DNA of 64,000 nucleotides, taken from assembly GCA_963580455.1 (NCBI GenBank), contig OY756972.1, positions 3,921,001-3,985,000 of the forward strand, in the 5' to 3' direction. The translations under genes were made by a program, and so were the position numbers. The notes beneath the pieces are model-generated. The model made no database searches. It was not told the origin of the DNA and worked only from the letters and a program-made list of their open reading frames with translations. Below are positions 1-12,375 of this stretch, piece after piece. The stretch is from Euonymus europaeus. Lineage: Eukaryota; Streptophyta; Magnoliopsida; Celastrales; Celastraceae. Within the stretch, counting starts at the first letter, position 1; every line of letters starts with the position of its first letter.

Positions 1-636
1 TGATCTTTGCGACATCTCATATAATTTATTTATTGAGCCTCGCATAACCGAATTTATATTTGCGGAGAGTGTTAATACTTTTGTAAAGTCTTGCCTAGAT
101 TTTGTATAACCCAACGATGTAGTTTATAAATGTGAATACAATCTTAAAAAGTCTTTTGAATGATAGAGTCACAGGTCATGAGTCTAGAGCGGGGACAATA
201 GTTCATCCCTCTTGTTTCAAAAACTTCGCTAGCTCTTGTGATGGAGACCGTTGAGGCGATGACTAGACTGCAAATTGTTTATTTGGCAACCACTTGGCAA
301 TGTCGGGATTCGAGGTTTTGATGCTTAGGGATCAGAGAGTGGTCGGCTTCATACAATTAGCACAAAGTCATCATCAGACAAGGAAGCTTACATTTACATT
401 GATAGGTGTTTTACCATGATTGGAGCAATTCATCGAGCACATGGCAGGCACCCCTCAAGGCCGTGTCAAGCTGTAATTTTCATTCAAAACCCTAAATCCC
501 CTCAGAACCTAATGCGAATATGGCATGAGAGGACATCGAGGCTAGAGGGCAAAGGGTCGGAAAGGTCTAGAGTCTAGACCCAATCCCACAAATGGTCATA
601 ATTTTGATTTATCTTCTCTCCAAATCCAAAGTGCCC

Positions 637-784
637 AAGTGAATCACGCTTATATCATTGTCCCGATTACTTTTATTTTGTTATGGTCCCAAGTAAGAAA
701 TTTCACCCAATTTGAGCTTTGAATATGAGGAAGTGAATCACGCTTATATCATTGTCCCGATTACTTTTATTTCATCTATGTTTT
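637..784 (+). repeat. tandem duplication with 94-bp period
   Basis: The phrase beginning AAGTGAATCACGCTTATATC occurs at 637 and again at 731. The first copy continues into TTTTGTTATGGTCCCAAGTAAG. The second copy is interrupted after about 45 bp by the inverted-repeat element at 785-1037 and resumes with the same phrase near 1053-1078. The second copy was therefore whole before the insertion. Confidence 0.65.
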
Positions 785-1037
785 ATATCTCATGGGATCC
801 CATAATTTATTATATACAATGGAATAACCAATTTTATTGCAGTGGAATACGTACTATTACAATGGAATACGTTATTTCACTGTGTTAAAATCTGTTATTT
901 CATTGTGATAATACAATAAAATAACGTATGAGATATTTCATTGTAATAGTACAATGGAATAATAGATTCCGCTATAAAATGTAATAATACAATAGAATAA
1001 AATATGAGATCTCATGGGATACAACCCCATGAGATAT
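785..1037. mobile_element. MITE-like inverted-repeat element
   Basis: ATATCTCATGGG at 785-796 is matched by its reverse complement at 1026-1037. The interior is AT-rich and full of short direct and inverted copies of ACAATGGAATA. It sits inside the second unit of the 94-bp tandem duplication. The target duplication is unclear, so the superfamily cannot be assigned. Confidence 0.5.
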
Positions 1038-2021
1038 ATATCATTTTCCCTTTTATTTTGTTATGGTCCCAAGTAAGAATTTTCATTTGTGGCGGATGAT
1101 TATCCGGGAGGGTATTTTTCTTATAATTTGTCTCAACTCATTTTGAAATGTTGATCTATTTAGGTTATCCGATTTTTGTGAATATATTGAACCTTGTACG
1201 ATTTTATATTTTTATGAGAACAAGCGTTCCTAGTGACAAAATGATGGGCTTATACTTATAAACTAAATTATTTATCCACAATCTCTGGATGCAGATATAT
1301 TTTAGCATTTTTCCATTCCACTTCAACAACTTTGATGCATCATTTCATCTCGATGATTCGTAGGGTACGAATGTCCATAGAAGATTCATTTCAGAAAGTC
1401 CCACGTAGTTTTATTTTCAGACATCTAATTAGTCTCTCGATTTTTTTTAGGTTTTTATTTTGTTATTTGTGTGTTATTTATTTTTTAAGCCTTGTCACAT
1501 CCACGACTATTTTATATATCTATGCAAAAGAAGAACATGTCAAATAATATCATCCACAAAAATATTTTTTAACGAGAAAATATGTTCAGACCTCCCTCCC
1601 CAAACTATTATCTTTGTGCAAATATTCACATATACTAACAAAAATAGCAAATACACCCCAATTTTCAATTGATTGTTAAAAGAAAACGATCAACCCTCCT
1701 AAACTCACATTAATGTAACGTTATTTGTACTATTATCACATAAAATATGATTAACATAATAATTATTATTATATGTTAAATTACAAATTATATGTTTAGT
1801 CTCAACATAGGTATGCATTTCGTAAACCGTCTTCAAGAACTATCACCTCTGTGTCTCTAAATAGGTACCGTCAATTCTGGAACCACCAATTTCGTCTCCG
1901 CCGCACCTTCCGTAACGGTCGAGGCCAATGCTTCTTATTATAATGCTGAAATCTGCGAATTATATGAACTGGGTCCGTTTTTAAATGTTTGGAAGGAGGG
2001 GAGCAGGTTCATGGGTAACTG

Positions 2022-2321
2022 TTGAGACTGGGTTTTGGTTCTTTGAATGCGGTTGCTGATTCTCTCATTGCTTTCTACTTCAGGATTAGAAGAGTTGAAA
2101 GTTCATGTAAACTGTTTGATAAATTGATAGCCTGGAATTCTATGATAAGTGGGTATGTGAGAAACGATCTTGCCGAGAAGGGGCTGGATGTCTTCAGGGA
2201 GATGGTATATTTGGGAATTGATCCCGATTTGGCTACCATGGTTAATGTCCTAGTGGCCTCTGCAGATTGTGGTGCTCTTTCATCGGGTATGACACTTATT
2301 CTTGTATTTAAGCAGGGTTAG
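2022..2321 (+). pseudogene. pentatricopeptide repeat (PPR) gene fragment
   Basis: The 99-residue frame reads like the middle of a plant PLS-class PPR protein. It has NAVADSLIAFYF, then SCKLFDKL, then AWNSMISGYVRN, then GLDVFREMVYLGIDPDLATM, the usual succession of helix pairs in organelle RNA-binding proteins. Such proteins normally carry ten or more repeats, plus an N-terminal transit peptide and often E/DYW domains. Only about two or three repeats remain here, with stops on both sides. Sequence just upstream (about 1985-2020) looks like the same protein in another frame. This is a relic, and nothing suggests that it is expressed. Confidence 0.7.
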
Positions 2322-2470
2322 AAGAGTTGATCCTTTTCTTTAAAGGTCAATTAAAAATTGGAAATGTATTTGTCATTTTCGTTAATGTAAGTGGATATTT
2401 GCACAAAAAATAATAGTTTGGGAGAGTATGGGCATATTTTCCTTTTTTTATTGTAATATGTTAGAAGGAC

Positions 2471-3463
2471 TGTTGGAAAAATGGTGGTCAACCACTATTT
2501 GATTAATATATAATGACAACTAATTATGTGTTATTTAAATCTAATTAAGTGGATTCTTATCTTTAATATGAAAATTAGATATTGAAGTTGAAAGTTGTCC
2601 AAAATCATTTTTTGTTGAATGAAAATTGACTCCAAAATGATCATGTTAGACATAATATGTTAAGTGTAAAATAATAGAAATGTGGGAACCCCACATTGAA
2701 GAATTGTGATATGTGTGATGGGTTTATAAACATAAGTGTTGGACGTAAGACTTGGACCCAAAGACACCCAAACTTTTGTGAGGGATAGAAGCTCTACATC
2801 ATGGGCTTGGGTTCACTAAAATACATGCGCGCACGCCGTAGTCGGTGTAGGGTTGGGCTTCGGCATGGGCTTAGGATTGGGCTTCCGTAGCCTATTTGGA
2901 CTTATCCTTTTGCGCTAGCCCACTATCCAGGTTCATTGAATGTGGACGTAAGGACAATTCAAAATTCAAATTGGTTGTTACAGTCTAGCAGAAATAAATG
3001 AGATCTGAAAAAATCAGCCAGCCTTGAATAGTCCCTGATTTTTAGGGTTAGTTTGATTACTAGGTTCTACAACAAATAGTAGCCCAGTGATAGAGGAAAA
3101 AACAAGAGAAAATTCATTTCCTTCAAAATCTACCGATCTTCCTCATTCTTCTTCTTTCAGTCGAATATGTCATTCTGAGAGTGCTTTTATACTTCGTTCG
3201 AACAAGTTTGCTGGTATACCTATGTCAATTGCCTGCAGATGACAGTGTTGTATCTTGAGAGGTGGTTGCCTACTTTAGCTTCGACATCAGTGGTTGGGCA
3301 TTTCACCTTAAGGAGATTTGTTGTGTGCATACCTCACTTCGATCTCTTATTTTCATTCCGATCCGGGTTTTTGTAACATCAATTGTTCTTTTTTAACTCT
3401 ATTTATTTAATAAATTGTGTTAATCGCATTTTATCATGTTATATTTATGAACAGTTTTCAACA
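2471..3463. mobile_element. probable solo LTR
   Basis: The segment starts TGTTGGAAAA and ends TTTTCAACA, the imperfect terminal inverted repeat typical of Ty1/copia LTRs. A TATA-like TTTATAAAC lies near 2725. The flanking pentamers are AGGAC (left) and AGACT (right), which agree only partly, so an old insertion or a misjudged edge is possible. No gag, pol, primer site or second LTR adjoins it. At about 993 bp the length is plausible for an LTR. Confidence 0.5.
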
Positions 3464-5569
3464 AGACTAACGTGATCCATTATTTAAAATATGGAGGCTT
3501 TTTTTCAAAAAAATAGAGGAACTTATACAGTCCGACAGTAAAATAAAAGTACAATGGTTGTTATTAATGATAATTATTGCTACCTAAAAAGGATGAGATG
3601 GTTATTGGTGTCTCCACCATCACCACAACTTTTAGTGGAAGGAGGTTAGGAGTCCTATTTGATTCCAGTTTGTCCTCTCGAGTGATTATCCAGTCCCTCG
3701 CAATCAAAAAGTCTACATATATACACGAACCTCGACTTCAAGACGTACAAATAGCAAGTTAACAACCATTAATTCTTGAGTTCAAGACTCTATAAAATTT
3801 CAATGTTTTCAATGTTTCCTCTTTCAACATTATTTAGGCTCTACATGGCACAAGAGAGGGTAGCGAAAATGATGTATTTTTAAAGTAACGATTTTGACCG
3901 GTCATGAGGATAACAATTTTGTATATTTTTAATAGTGATTTTTAAAACAATCTGTTTCAATGTTTTGAGAAAGTGTCAAAACACCGGTTCTAAAAAAGTT
4001 TGATAAAATAAAATATGCTCGTGTTTGTTGTGCAAAATATGCCTAGAGGCAGATGGTTGTCTGACATTAAGGAGTCTAATGTTTGACCACCGGACACCAC
4101 TTTGTCCACTTCTACAAATTTATCTACATAAAAGATTGTTTTTCATTAAAAAAAATGAAGTAATCATGCTGACACGTTGCTGCGAGTCCCAAGTTGCAAC
4201 TCCATCTTATGACAGATGGTATCAATTCGTCATGGTATCATAGAATTTTTTGGAACAGAGAGTGAGAGAATCATGATCACCAAAGAAATACAATTGACTT
4301 CACTACTTTTCGTGAGAGAAGTGGGTTAGGGGCAAAAAGGAGATCAAATTATAAACCCAGTGCAAACGCCCCAAATTTTTCTCAACCTATCAAATTTGCA
4401 TTGGATTGTTTTTGAGGAGTTTCTCTCAAAAAATAATCTATGCATGGGGTTAATCAAACCATCCCTTTTAAAAGAAAAAAAACCCAATTTTCAGTGAAAA
4501 TTTGTCAACCAAGGAGAGCCTTAGTCGGTGCCCCCAATGATGTGACGAAAATATGTGTGGTTGAGGCTTGAGATTCTCACTTCGTTGATGCTTGTATGGA
4601 TGACAGAAATGATAGAGCGTGTCTTCAGAAAGAAACAATGGTAGATGGTCCTATTTTGACTCATTAATTCAAACATATTTTCCAAATGGTTATATATTAT
4701 ATGACTTCTCATTTAGTAATCTTTGCATAAACAAATACTAAAGAATTTAAGTTGTGGATATCCGACACTTAGGAATAACTCCTAATCTAAAGGTTAGGAT
4801 AGAGTCCTTCCTTCACCAATAGACAGTTAGTTGAGTTCGATTCCCACTAAATCCGTACATAAAATTACCATATATTTGTTTGACGCTCGTGATTTGCGAA
4901 TATATGAATACACAAAAGATAATACATCCGAATTCTCATAAAAATTAATGGAATATCGTGATAATTAATGGACGACTCCACCTATTCTTCTGAATTAATT
5001 TACAAAAACACAATAAAATTTGGTTTGGATTGAAAAGTTTGATCGAATCATCAATTGTAAATTGAATTTTTTAAAAATATTTGGAAGATTGTTATCATAA
5101 TTCAGTCTACTAAGGTTGACAAGTTATAAAACCAAATAATTCAAATAATCAATAGCCACTCCCTCTCAACGAGCACCTTATTGTCCTCATATTGATTGAA
5201 TAAAATTATTAATTTTATTAATTTATAAAAACAATTTATTCGACATTATATTACATGGTCAGCATATATTGTAAATATATTATTGCGCTTTTAGTTGTGC
5301 CGAATAGAAAAAAATTGTCTCTCATCCTACAACTATGGTGGTTGTGAGAAGCTATACTTAGTTCTTTCATCTATACATATGTTTGAAAATTCCAGTACCA
5401 TTCACATCCATCGATGATGTTGTTCGATTGTCTACAATATAGATACGGACAGTACTCCTATTCACATTAATGATGTTGTCCGAGTGTTTACAAGATAGAT
5501 AGGGACGTGAATTTTCTTATAAACTCACAACATATGATCAACATATTTTCTCTACATCACTCGATCTTC
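3464..5569. other. gene-free stretch upstream of the SABATH gene
   Basis: No supported gene is seen. Two imperfect copies of a unit of about 60 bp, with the core ATTCACAT...GATGTTGT, lie at about 5398-5453 and 5459-5508, within 270 bp of the SABATH start codon. The remainder is AT-rich with only short overlapping frames. Confidence 0.45.
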
Positions 5570-5579
5570 TATATATAAT
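5570..5579 (+). promoter_or_regulatory. TATA box of the SABATH gene
   Basis: CTATATATAA lies 84-93 bp upstream of the ATG at 5663, the expected distance for a plant TATA box with a 5' leader of about 60 nt. Position and composition are the only support. Confidence 0.45.
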
Positions 5580-6092
5580 ATGCTCCAGACCATTCTTTGC
5601 TTTATTTAACAAAGAAGTTTTGGCTACACAAGAGACTAAGCTCGATCGAGAGTATTAAAGACATGGATGTAATGCAAGTACTTCACATGAACAAAGGAGA
5701 TGGTGAATTTAGTTATGCCCAAAACTCCAAAGTTCAGGTATATATGCATTATCTCCCCAGCTAATCCTTCAAATAATTAGGGTTTAATTAATACTTTGCT
5801 AAATATTACTGTGTTTTTGTAGAGCAAGATAATATCAATTGTAAAGCCAGTGATGGAGGAAGCACTGGTAGAGATGTTGAGCACAAATTACATTCCCGAC
5901 TGGATGGGAATTGTTGACCTGGGTTGTTCCTCTGGACCTAATACCTTCTTAGTTATCTCCGAAATACTGGACCTTGCTTGGGACAAATGTCTCAATCTCG
6001 GCCGGCCGTCCCCGGAATTCAGGGTGTTCTTGAACGATCTTCCTACCAACGACTTCAACTCTATTTCACTACAAGAAAAACCAGTTTTAGGG

Positions 6093-6370
6093 ACGGAATT
6101 TTCCGTCACTAAACAAGAATTTTCCGTCCCTAAATTAATTAGGGACGGAATTTGGGACGGAAAATTTTCCGTCCCAAAAATCGCTGTCGCAAAATTTTAC
6201 GACGGAATTTAGGGACGGAATTTTTTGCGACGGATGTTAGAGACGGAATTACTTCCGTCACTAATATTTAGTGACGGAATTTAGGGACGGAATTATTTTC
6301 GCCACTAAATATTAGTGACGGAATTTAGGGACGGAATTTTCCGTCACTAAATTTATTTTCCGTCACTAAT
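6093..6370. repeat. left subterminal repeat array of the CACTA element
   Basis: Many direct and inverted copies of GGGACGGAAT / ATTCCGTC are packed here, often paired as palindromes such as TAGTGACGGAATTTAGGGACGG. They mirror the array at the right end and are typical of transposase-binding subterminal regions. Confidence 0.85.
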
Positions 6371-8159
6371 ATTTTTATTTAATTAATAAAATATAATTTT
6401 TTTTAATTTTTAAAAATATATTAAAATGTTATTTAATATTAAATAATTTATCAACTTTGCAGAAGAAAATAATTCAGTTGTTTTTTGATTTATTTTTACT
6501 ATAATTTAATGATTTTTTATTTTTTACTTCTAATGATTTGTAACCCAAAAAAGCATCAAATAAGTTCACAAAAATTTCATTAATAAAAAAAGTTTCAAAC
6601 ACTATATTCACAAAACAATACAACATGAAGAGTCGACACATTCTCAAAAGAAAATTTGACATGGGGGCACATAATAACCCAACATGAAGGGCCAATTGCC
6701 CAATACACTCTAATACATCCTAGTTTGAGGCTCACTGTAAACATCCCTGATCAGCCCATCTCTCCCACTATGCATTAGATCTGAGCTCTTTGATTCATCA
6801 CAGCAACAACCAAACAACCAACTTGCTATAAACCTTTCATGATAATCACACTTCACGGGGAAAGACATTGCAATAACCAATTACGAGAACATGCTTGAAA
6901 GAAGATGAACCAACTTCTATTATGTCAAAGGAAGCATAGAGTATCTGTTCCAACAATATGATCCACATCATTCTGTAAACACAATGTGAGAAAAGGCACC
7001 AACTTGAAATACAAATTAGATAAGTTACAAAATAACAACCTCACTAGTCATTAAACTTACATTAGAAAAGTATAAATGATGCCCAATGAAAGATGACCCT
7101 GAAAATCATATTACAAGAACCAATTAGAAAATCAAAGCAATCTTAAAAATCATCAAAAATGGCTACTATAGTTTCTAATAAAAGTACTCTATGTATATCT
7201 ATTAAACGTACATGAGAAATTTAATATGGTAGATTACATGAGAAACTTAATCATATCGGCTTGATAAGGGCTCATATTTTCCAGCCTAATGACCTCCAGA
7301 AACTATTAGAAAATACCAGAGATTATCAAATATGTCATAGAAATCATAAAGCACAAAATTAACTCTAAAAGACCCACCTGGTCAAGAAGTTAGACCAACT
7401 GCCCAATAATAGATAAGACCACAATCCAGCGATCCCAGACAATCTCTTCGCTAACTACAACAAGAAGCACACTTACTTAGGAGTATGTAAACAAGAGACC
7501 CAATAAACTAACTAACTTCAGAAAATTCAACATTTCCTTAACAATTAATAATTTTGTTTTTGCCAAAGTAAACATAGTACCATCTGAACTAAGAAAAGAA
7601 AAGAGGAAAAATCAAAGGAGAATATGCATGTCGATAACCTTGTAAGTACTTGGAAATTCATAATCTCAAAATAATCCAGTACAACTGGAAGCTCATAATC
7701 ATTACCTTCAAAGACTCAAAATGGTTATTGCCTCCTTACAGGTTCAAGTTCCTTATTGCAGTTCTCATACAAAGTGTCAATCATTCTGACAAACAATCGG
7801 TCCACCGAATACATCACCTATATGACAACATTGAGGAAAGCATAGCAAAGATACCCAAACAAATTAAAAGGAAGCACATCAACAGAGTGCATAGTCGATC
7901 TCACCAAAATGCATCGGATACAAAGAGAAAAGCCACGCAATTACAACAATAGAGAAGCTCGTCAAAATCCAGATGCAGCAGAGACCAAATGACAACATAA
8001 ATCAGAAAACTCGCAAGAGATGATTTTACCTCACCCGAAAAACTAAAGATTTGAGAGAGACCACTCAAACCTGAGACCACGATCCGCATGGAGAACCAAA
8101 AGACTGCCTCCAAAATTTTAAAAAAAATGGAACCAAAGCAGGCCAGAAAGACCATACCT

Positions 8160-8305
8160 GGTTCTGATATGGAGGAGAGTTCGGCCTGCAGAGAGCAGAT
8201 TTTAAGACTCGATCTGGAGAGAGAGAGAGAGAGAGAGAGAGATTGAGGCGAAAGGAAGTTTCGGCTGAGAGTTTGGGGCGACAATGGAGATGAGACAAGA
8301 AGCAT
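8160..8305 (-). other. exon-like stretch inside the CACTA element
   Basis: Read on the minus strand, an ATG at 8305 opens a frame whose product begins MLLVSSPLSPQTLSRNF. It runs through a (GA)n/(CT)n tract (about 8214-8241) and reaches a good donor, CAG|GTATGG, near 8155. Upstream sequence (8306-8400) resembles a plant leader. This could be a host 5' exon captured by the transposon or the element's own transcript start. No homologue is recognised, so this is inference. Confidence 0.3.
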
Positions 8306-8579
8306 CTTCTGGGGTTTGAGGATAGTCTAGGTTTATGATTTCAAATGAAATGAGGAAGGGGCGGGTGAGTGAAAATTTTGGAGGTAAAAGAACGCGCTAA
8401 GGTGATTGAGAATTTTGGGGTGAACTTTTTTATAATAAATCAAACAGGTTTAATAAATTGAATTATAAGATATGTTTAATTGATTGATTATATTATAATA
8501 AATTAAATTATAAGATAAGTAGAACACCTTCATAAATATGACTAAGATAAATTTAACAGATTATAAGGTAAGCTCATTT

Positions 8580-9815
8580 GGAGTTCATTTGTAGCTTCAT
8601 TTAATCATTATAAGCATATTTAGTAAAGGAACCTTTAATCATTATGATAATATTTTGTGAATCAATCTTTGATGAATTTTAAACTTCAGTCGATCAATTT
8701 TTCGAAAAACTTAAATTGAACACTTAAAAGTGTCTCGTTCGTAGTTAAATTCGACATTTTGATCACATGATTGATCAAACAAACTCTAAATGAGCTGAAA
8801 CTTGACATATAGCTACATTTAGTCATTCTAAACATATTTTGTGAAGGAACATTTGATCATTTTTGAATTTCAATAGGTCAATTTTTTGAAAAACCTAAAT
8901 TGTACACTTAGGTACATTTGTATTTAAATCCCTCATATTTTAATCACTTGATTGATCAAATGAACTCTGAATGAGCTGAAAATTGACATGTGACTACAAT
9001 TAGTCATTCTAAGCATATTTTTTGAAGGAACTTTCATCAATTTTGAACTTTAGTTAGTCAATGCTTTAAAAAAACTTAAATCGTACACTTAGGTATATCG
9101 TTCGAATTTAAATCTCTCATTTTCATCACGTGATCAGTCAAACAAATTTTGAATGAGCTGAAACTTGACATGTAGCTATATTTAGTCATTATAAGCATAT
9201 TTTGTGAATAAATCTTTGAAAAATTTTGAACTTCAGTTGATCAATTTTTCGAAAAACTTAAATTGTACACTTAAGTGTCTCGTTCGAAGTTAAATCCCAC
9301 ATTTTGATCACGTGATTGATCAAATGAACTCTGAATGAGCTGAAAATTGACATCTAGCTACATTTAGTCATTCTAAGCATATTTCATGAAGGAGCCTTTG
9401 ATCAATTTTGAACTTTAGTCAATCAATTATTCGAAAACCTTAAATTGTACATTTAGGTATCTCACTCGAAGTTAAATCCCTCATTTTGAGTGCGTGATCA
9501 CTCAAACGAATTTTAAATGAGCTGAAACTTTATATGTAGCTACATTTAGTCATTATAAGTATATTCTATGAATGAACCTTTGACCAATTTTGAACTTCAG
9601 TCAATCACTTTTTTTAAAAATCTAAATTGTACACTTAGATATATCGTTCGAAGTTAAATCCCACATTTTGATCACTTGATTGATCAAATGAACTCTAAAT
9701 GAGCTAAAACTTAACATGTAGCTACATTTAGTTACTCTAAGCATATTTTGTGAAGGTACCTTTGGCCAATTTTGGGTTTCAATCGACCAATTATTTGAGA
9801 AACCTAAATTGAGTA
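8580..9815. repeat. tandem array of about 181 bp inside the CACTA element
   Basis: The phrase AGCTACATTTAGTCATT recurs near 8811, 8991, 9171, 9355, 9537 and 9718, a spacing of 180-184 bp. A longer divergent first unit starts near 8591. Each unit also carries AATTGTACACTTA, GATCACGTGATTGATCAAA and AATGAGCTGAAACTTGACATG. About six to seven units are present. None is open for translation. Confidence 0.85.
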
Positions 9816-9819
9816 ATTA

Positions 9820-10198
9820 GTGACGGATTAATATTTCCATCCCTAATTAGGGACGGGTTTAGGGACGAAATATTTTCCGTCCCTAAAAAGTCAAAAAGTT
9901 TAATTTTTGTAATGGAAAATTTTCTGTCGCTAATTTGGGATGGAAATATAATTTCGTCCCTAATTAGGGACGGATTTAGGGACGGAATAAATTTCCGTCC
10001 CTAAAAAGTCAAAAGGTCAAAATTTTCAATATAATTAGGGACGGATTTAGGGACGGAATAAATTTCCGTCACTAAAAAGTCAAAAAGTCAAAAAGTTTAA
10101 TTTTTGCGACGGAATTAGTGACGGAAATATATTTCCGTCCCTAATTAGGGACGGAATATTTTTCCGTCCCTAATTTCCGTCTCTAAAAGTAGCTTTTC
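9820..10198. repeat. right subterminal repeat array of the CACTA element
   Basis: Repeated GGGACGGA(T/A)T and TTTCCGTCCCTAA motifs alternate with copies of AAAAAGTCAAAAAG. They match the left array in motif and polarity and run up to the right terminal repeat. Confidence 0.85.
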
Positions 10199-12375
10199 TG
10201 GTAGTGTTTTTGCAACACTACCAGCATTTTACAACAAGTTGAACCACGGCAAGGGTTCCGGGTTCGGGCCGTGCTTTGTATCCGTTGTTGCAGGTTCTTT
10301 CTACGGTAGATTGTTCCCTTCCAAGAGCCTTCACTTTGTCCACTCCTCTTCCTGTCTCCACTGGCTCTCCCAGGTAAGAGTCTACCACATTAATTATCAT
10401 CCGGCCGCAACCGCAGTTTAATTAATTTACGTACTATCTCATACGTATTTGGAGACTTGCAGTAGTTAAGCAGTAATAAGTGAACGAAATTTGCAGGTGC
10501 CACCCGGATTAACGACCGGTGAAGTTAAAAACAAAGGAAAGATGTACATATCAAAGAGCAGTCCACAGTGTGTGCTGGATGCGTACTATTCACAATTCCA
10601 AAAAGATTTTTCATTGTTTTTAAGATCACGTGCAGAGGAAACAGTACAAGGTGGTCGCATGGTTTTATCTTTGATGGGCAGGAGGACCATTGATCCAACA
10701 ACAGAAGAGAGTTGCCATCAATGGGAGCTCTTAGCATGTGCACTAATGGCCATGGCTTCAGAGGTACATTACAATTGTGCTCATATGGACCACATGTATG
10801 TGTTGAAACTTTTATAGTTGTATCAAAGCCTCACATTGATTAGATGTAATAAAGTCACCGTAAAAGTAACGATTCAATCTCTCTCAAAGTCCTAACTAAG
10901 AGGCCTATTGCACGAATAAAATCGTGCAAACTTTAAATTCAGAACAAGTCCTAATTAAGGGTCCTATTTTAAGAATAAAATCGTGCAAACTTTAAATTCA
11001 GAACATGCAATACGTCATTGTTTTGGGTTAGATTTATGCAGTGTTCTCATGAGTATCCGATTTATAATAATATAAAAAAATCTCTCATGATTTATAAGAA
11101 AATGAAAGATCTCATTGTTTGGGTTAGATTATACGGTGCTCTCACGGGTATCCGATTTATAATAATATAAAAAAGCGTTGACAAGTATTCAATTTATAAC
11201 AATATGAAAAGGCACATGAATTTGATATATATATGATACTTATTGTTGCATCTGCAGGGTCTAATTGAGGAGGAAAAAGTAGATTCCTTCAACAGCCCCT
11301 ACTATGCTCCTTGTCCTGAAGAGTTAAGAATGGCAATACAAGAAGAAGGTTCCTTCTTCCTTGACCATCTTGAAGCCTTTGAAGTCGATTGGGATGGAGG
11401 AATAGGAGGAGATGACACCACATTTGATGGAGTAACAATGGGAGATCGAGTGGCCAAGACCATCAGAGCAGTTGTGGAGTCGATGCTTGAAGCACATTTT
11501 GGAGGTGACATTATGGAGGATTTGTTTAGGAGGTTTGCGGTGTTAGTTGACGATCACTTTTCAAAGGCCACTACCAAATACATCAATTTAGTCATTTCCC
11601 TAATCAAGAAGCCCAAGCAGCGATGATCGATTATAATTTTAAATTTGTCACCCAGATATTCTCTTCTAGTCTTAATTTATTTAAGTAAACCATGCATACA
11701 TAGTGCATTAAAATAAAAGGTTCCGTAGTCTTAAGTTGTTTGAGTTGGATTTTCCTCTCAGAATTGATGGTTTGCTCCTCGAACTTGGTACTTTTCTCCA
11801 CAAATTTGATGGTTTTGCTCTCAGATCTTGTGTTTGGTTGTCGTCTCTCGTTCAAATCTGGGCGATGATGTCCATCTTACACTACCTCAGTTCAAGGAAG
11901 ATCTCAAAACTCTAGTGCATGCTCTCTCGTTCTTTGGAAAACTTCCAAGACAGCTAAGCACAATGTCATGAATTTTGTTTCACAATTGATGCATATTTCT
12001 CAGAAAGAATTTTCTCTCTTTGTTTTGTGCATTATTGCAGCTGCTATTGTATTGAGTCTTTTCTAAAATACTCTTGATACAAGAGGGTTTTTTTTGTGTG
12101 TATGTGATGTTTGTCGAGTTGTATCCTCATATGTAAAAGTTGATGGTTTGTTTTTAATATAAGTTTGCTTATTATGATAAAAAAGAGTTGAATTTTCTAA
12201 CATGCATGTATCGAAACATAGACTCGATCTTAATGACCTTTCATATAGTTCACTTGTTATAATCGAGCCCATAAATATGTTGAATGATATGATGGCATGC
12301 TGATTTTATCAATGGAGTTAAAAAGTCAAAACTAAGTTATTTAGCGAAAAAAATTGATTACACCAATATAAATAG

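Larger units (their letters stand above)
1..2021. other. gene-free AT-rich stretch
   Basis: No convincing gene is seen on either strand. It contains a 94-bp-period tandem duplication and a small inverted-repeat element, listed separately. Short open frames near 1330-1670 overlap each other and show no recognisable protein pattern. Confidence 0.5.
6067..10206. mobile_element. CACTA (CMC/EnSpm) transposon, non-autonomous
   Basis: The left end reads CACTACAAGAAAAA and the right end, reversed, reads CACTACCAGAAAAG. The first 30 bp of the two ends match at 25 positions. The target duplication is TTT (6064-6066 and 10207-10209), the 3 bp expected of CACTA elements. Both ends carry dense subterminal arrays of GGGACGGAAT-type motifs, the presumed transposase binding sites. 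No transposase domain is seen in the 4,140 bp, so movement would need an autonomous partner elsewhere. The interior holds a 181-bp tandem array and an exon-like stretch on the minus strand. Confidence 0.95.
5663..11626 (+). pseudogene. SABATH carboxyl methyltransferase gene, exon 2 split by a CACTA element
   Basis: SABATH enzymes transfer the methyl group of S-adenosylmethionine to carboxyl groups of salicylate, jasmonate, benzoate and related acids. Coding exons: 5663-5737; 5823-6066 continuing at 10210-10373; 10497-10763; 11258-11626, all with GT-AG borders. The exon 2 halves are in one frame once the transposon and one TTT target copy are disregarded, giving 372 codons, normal for the family. 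Visible are the N-terminal LHMNKGDGEFSYAQNSKVQ, the SAM-binding [30 protein letters not shown] in the active-site region, and an unbroken C-terminus. The residue before WLSQVP is His, as I recall for jasmonate-type enzymes rather than the Met of salicylate methyltransferase; the substrate is inferred weakly. No other lesion is visible. As it stands the gene cannot make a normal protein unless the element is excised or spliced out. Confidence 0.85.

Noticed and set aside
6093..10198. Regularly repeated short motifs resembling a CRISPR array
   Set aside because: These are subterminal repeats of a CACTA transposon in a plant nuclear genome; spacing is irregular and motifs occur in both orientations.
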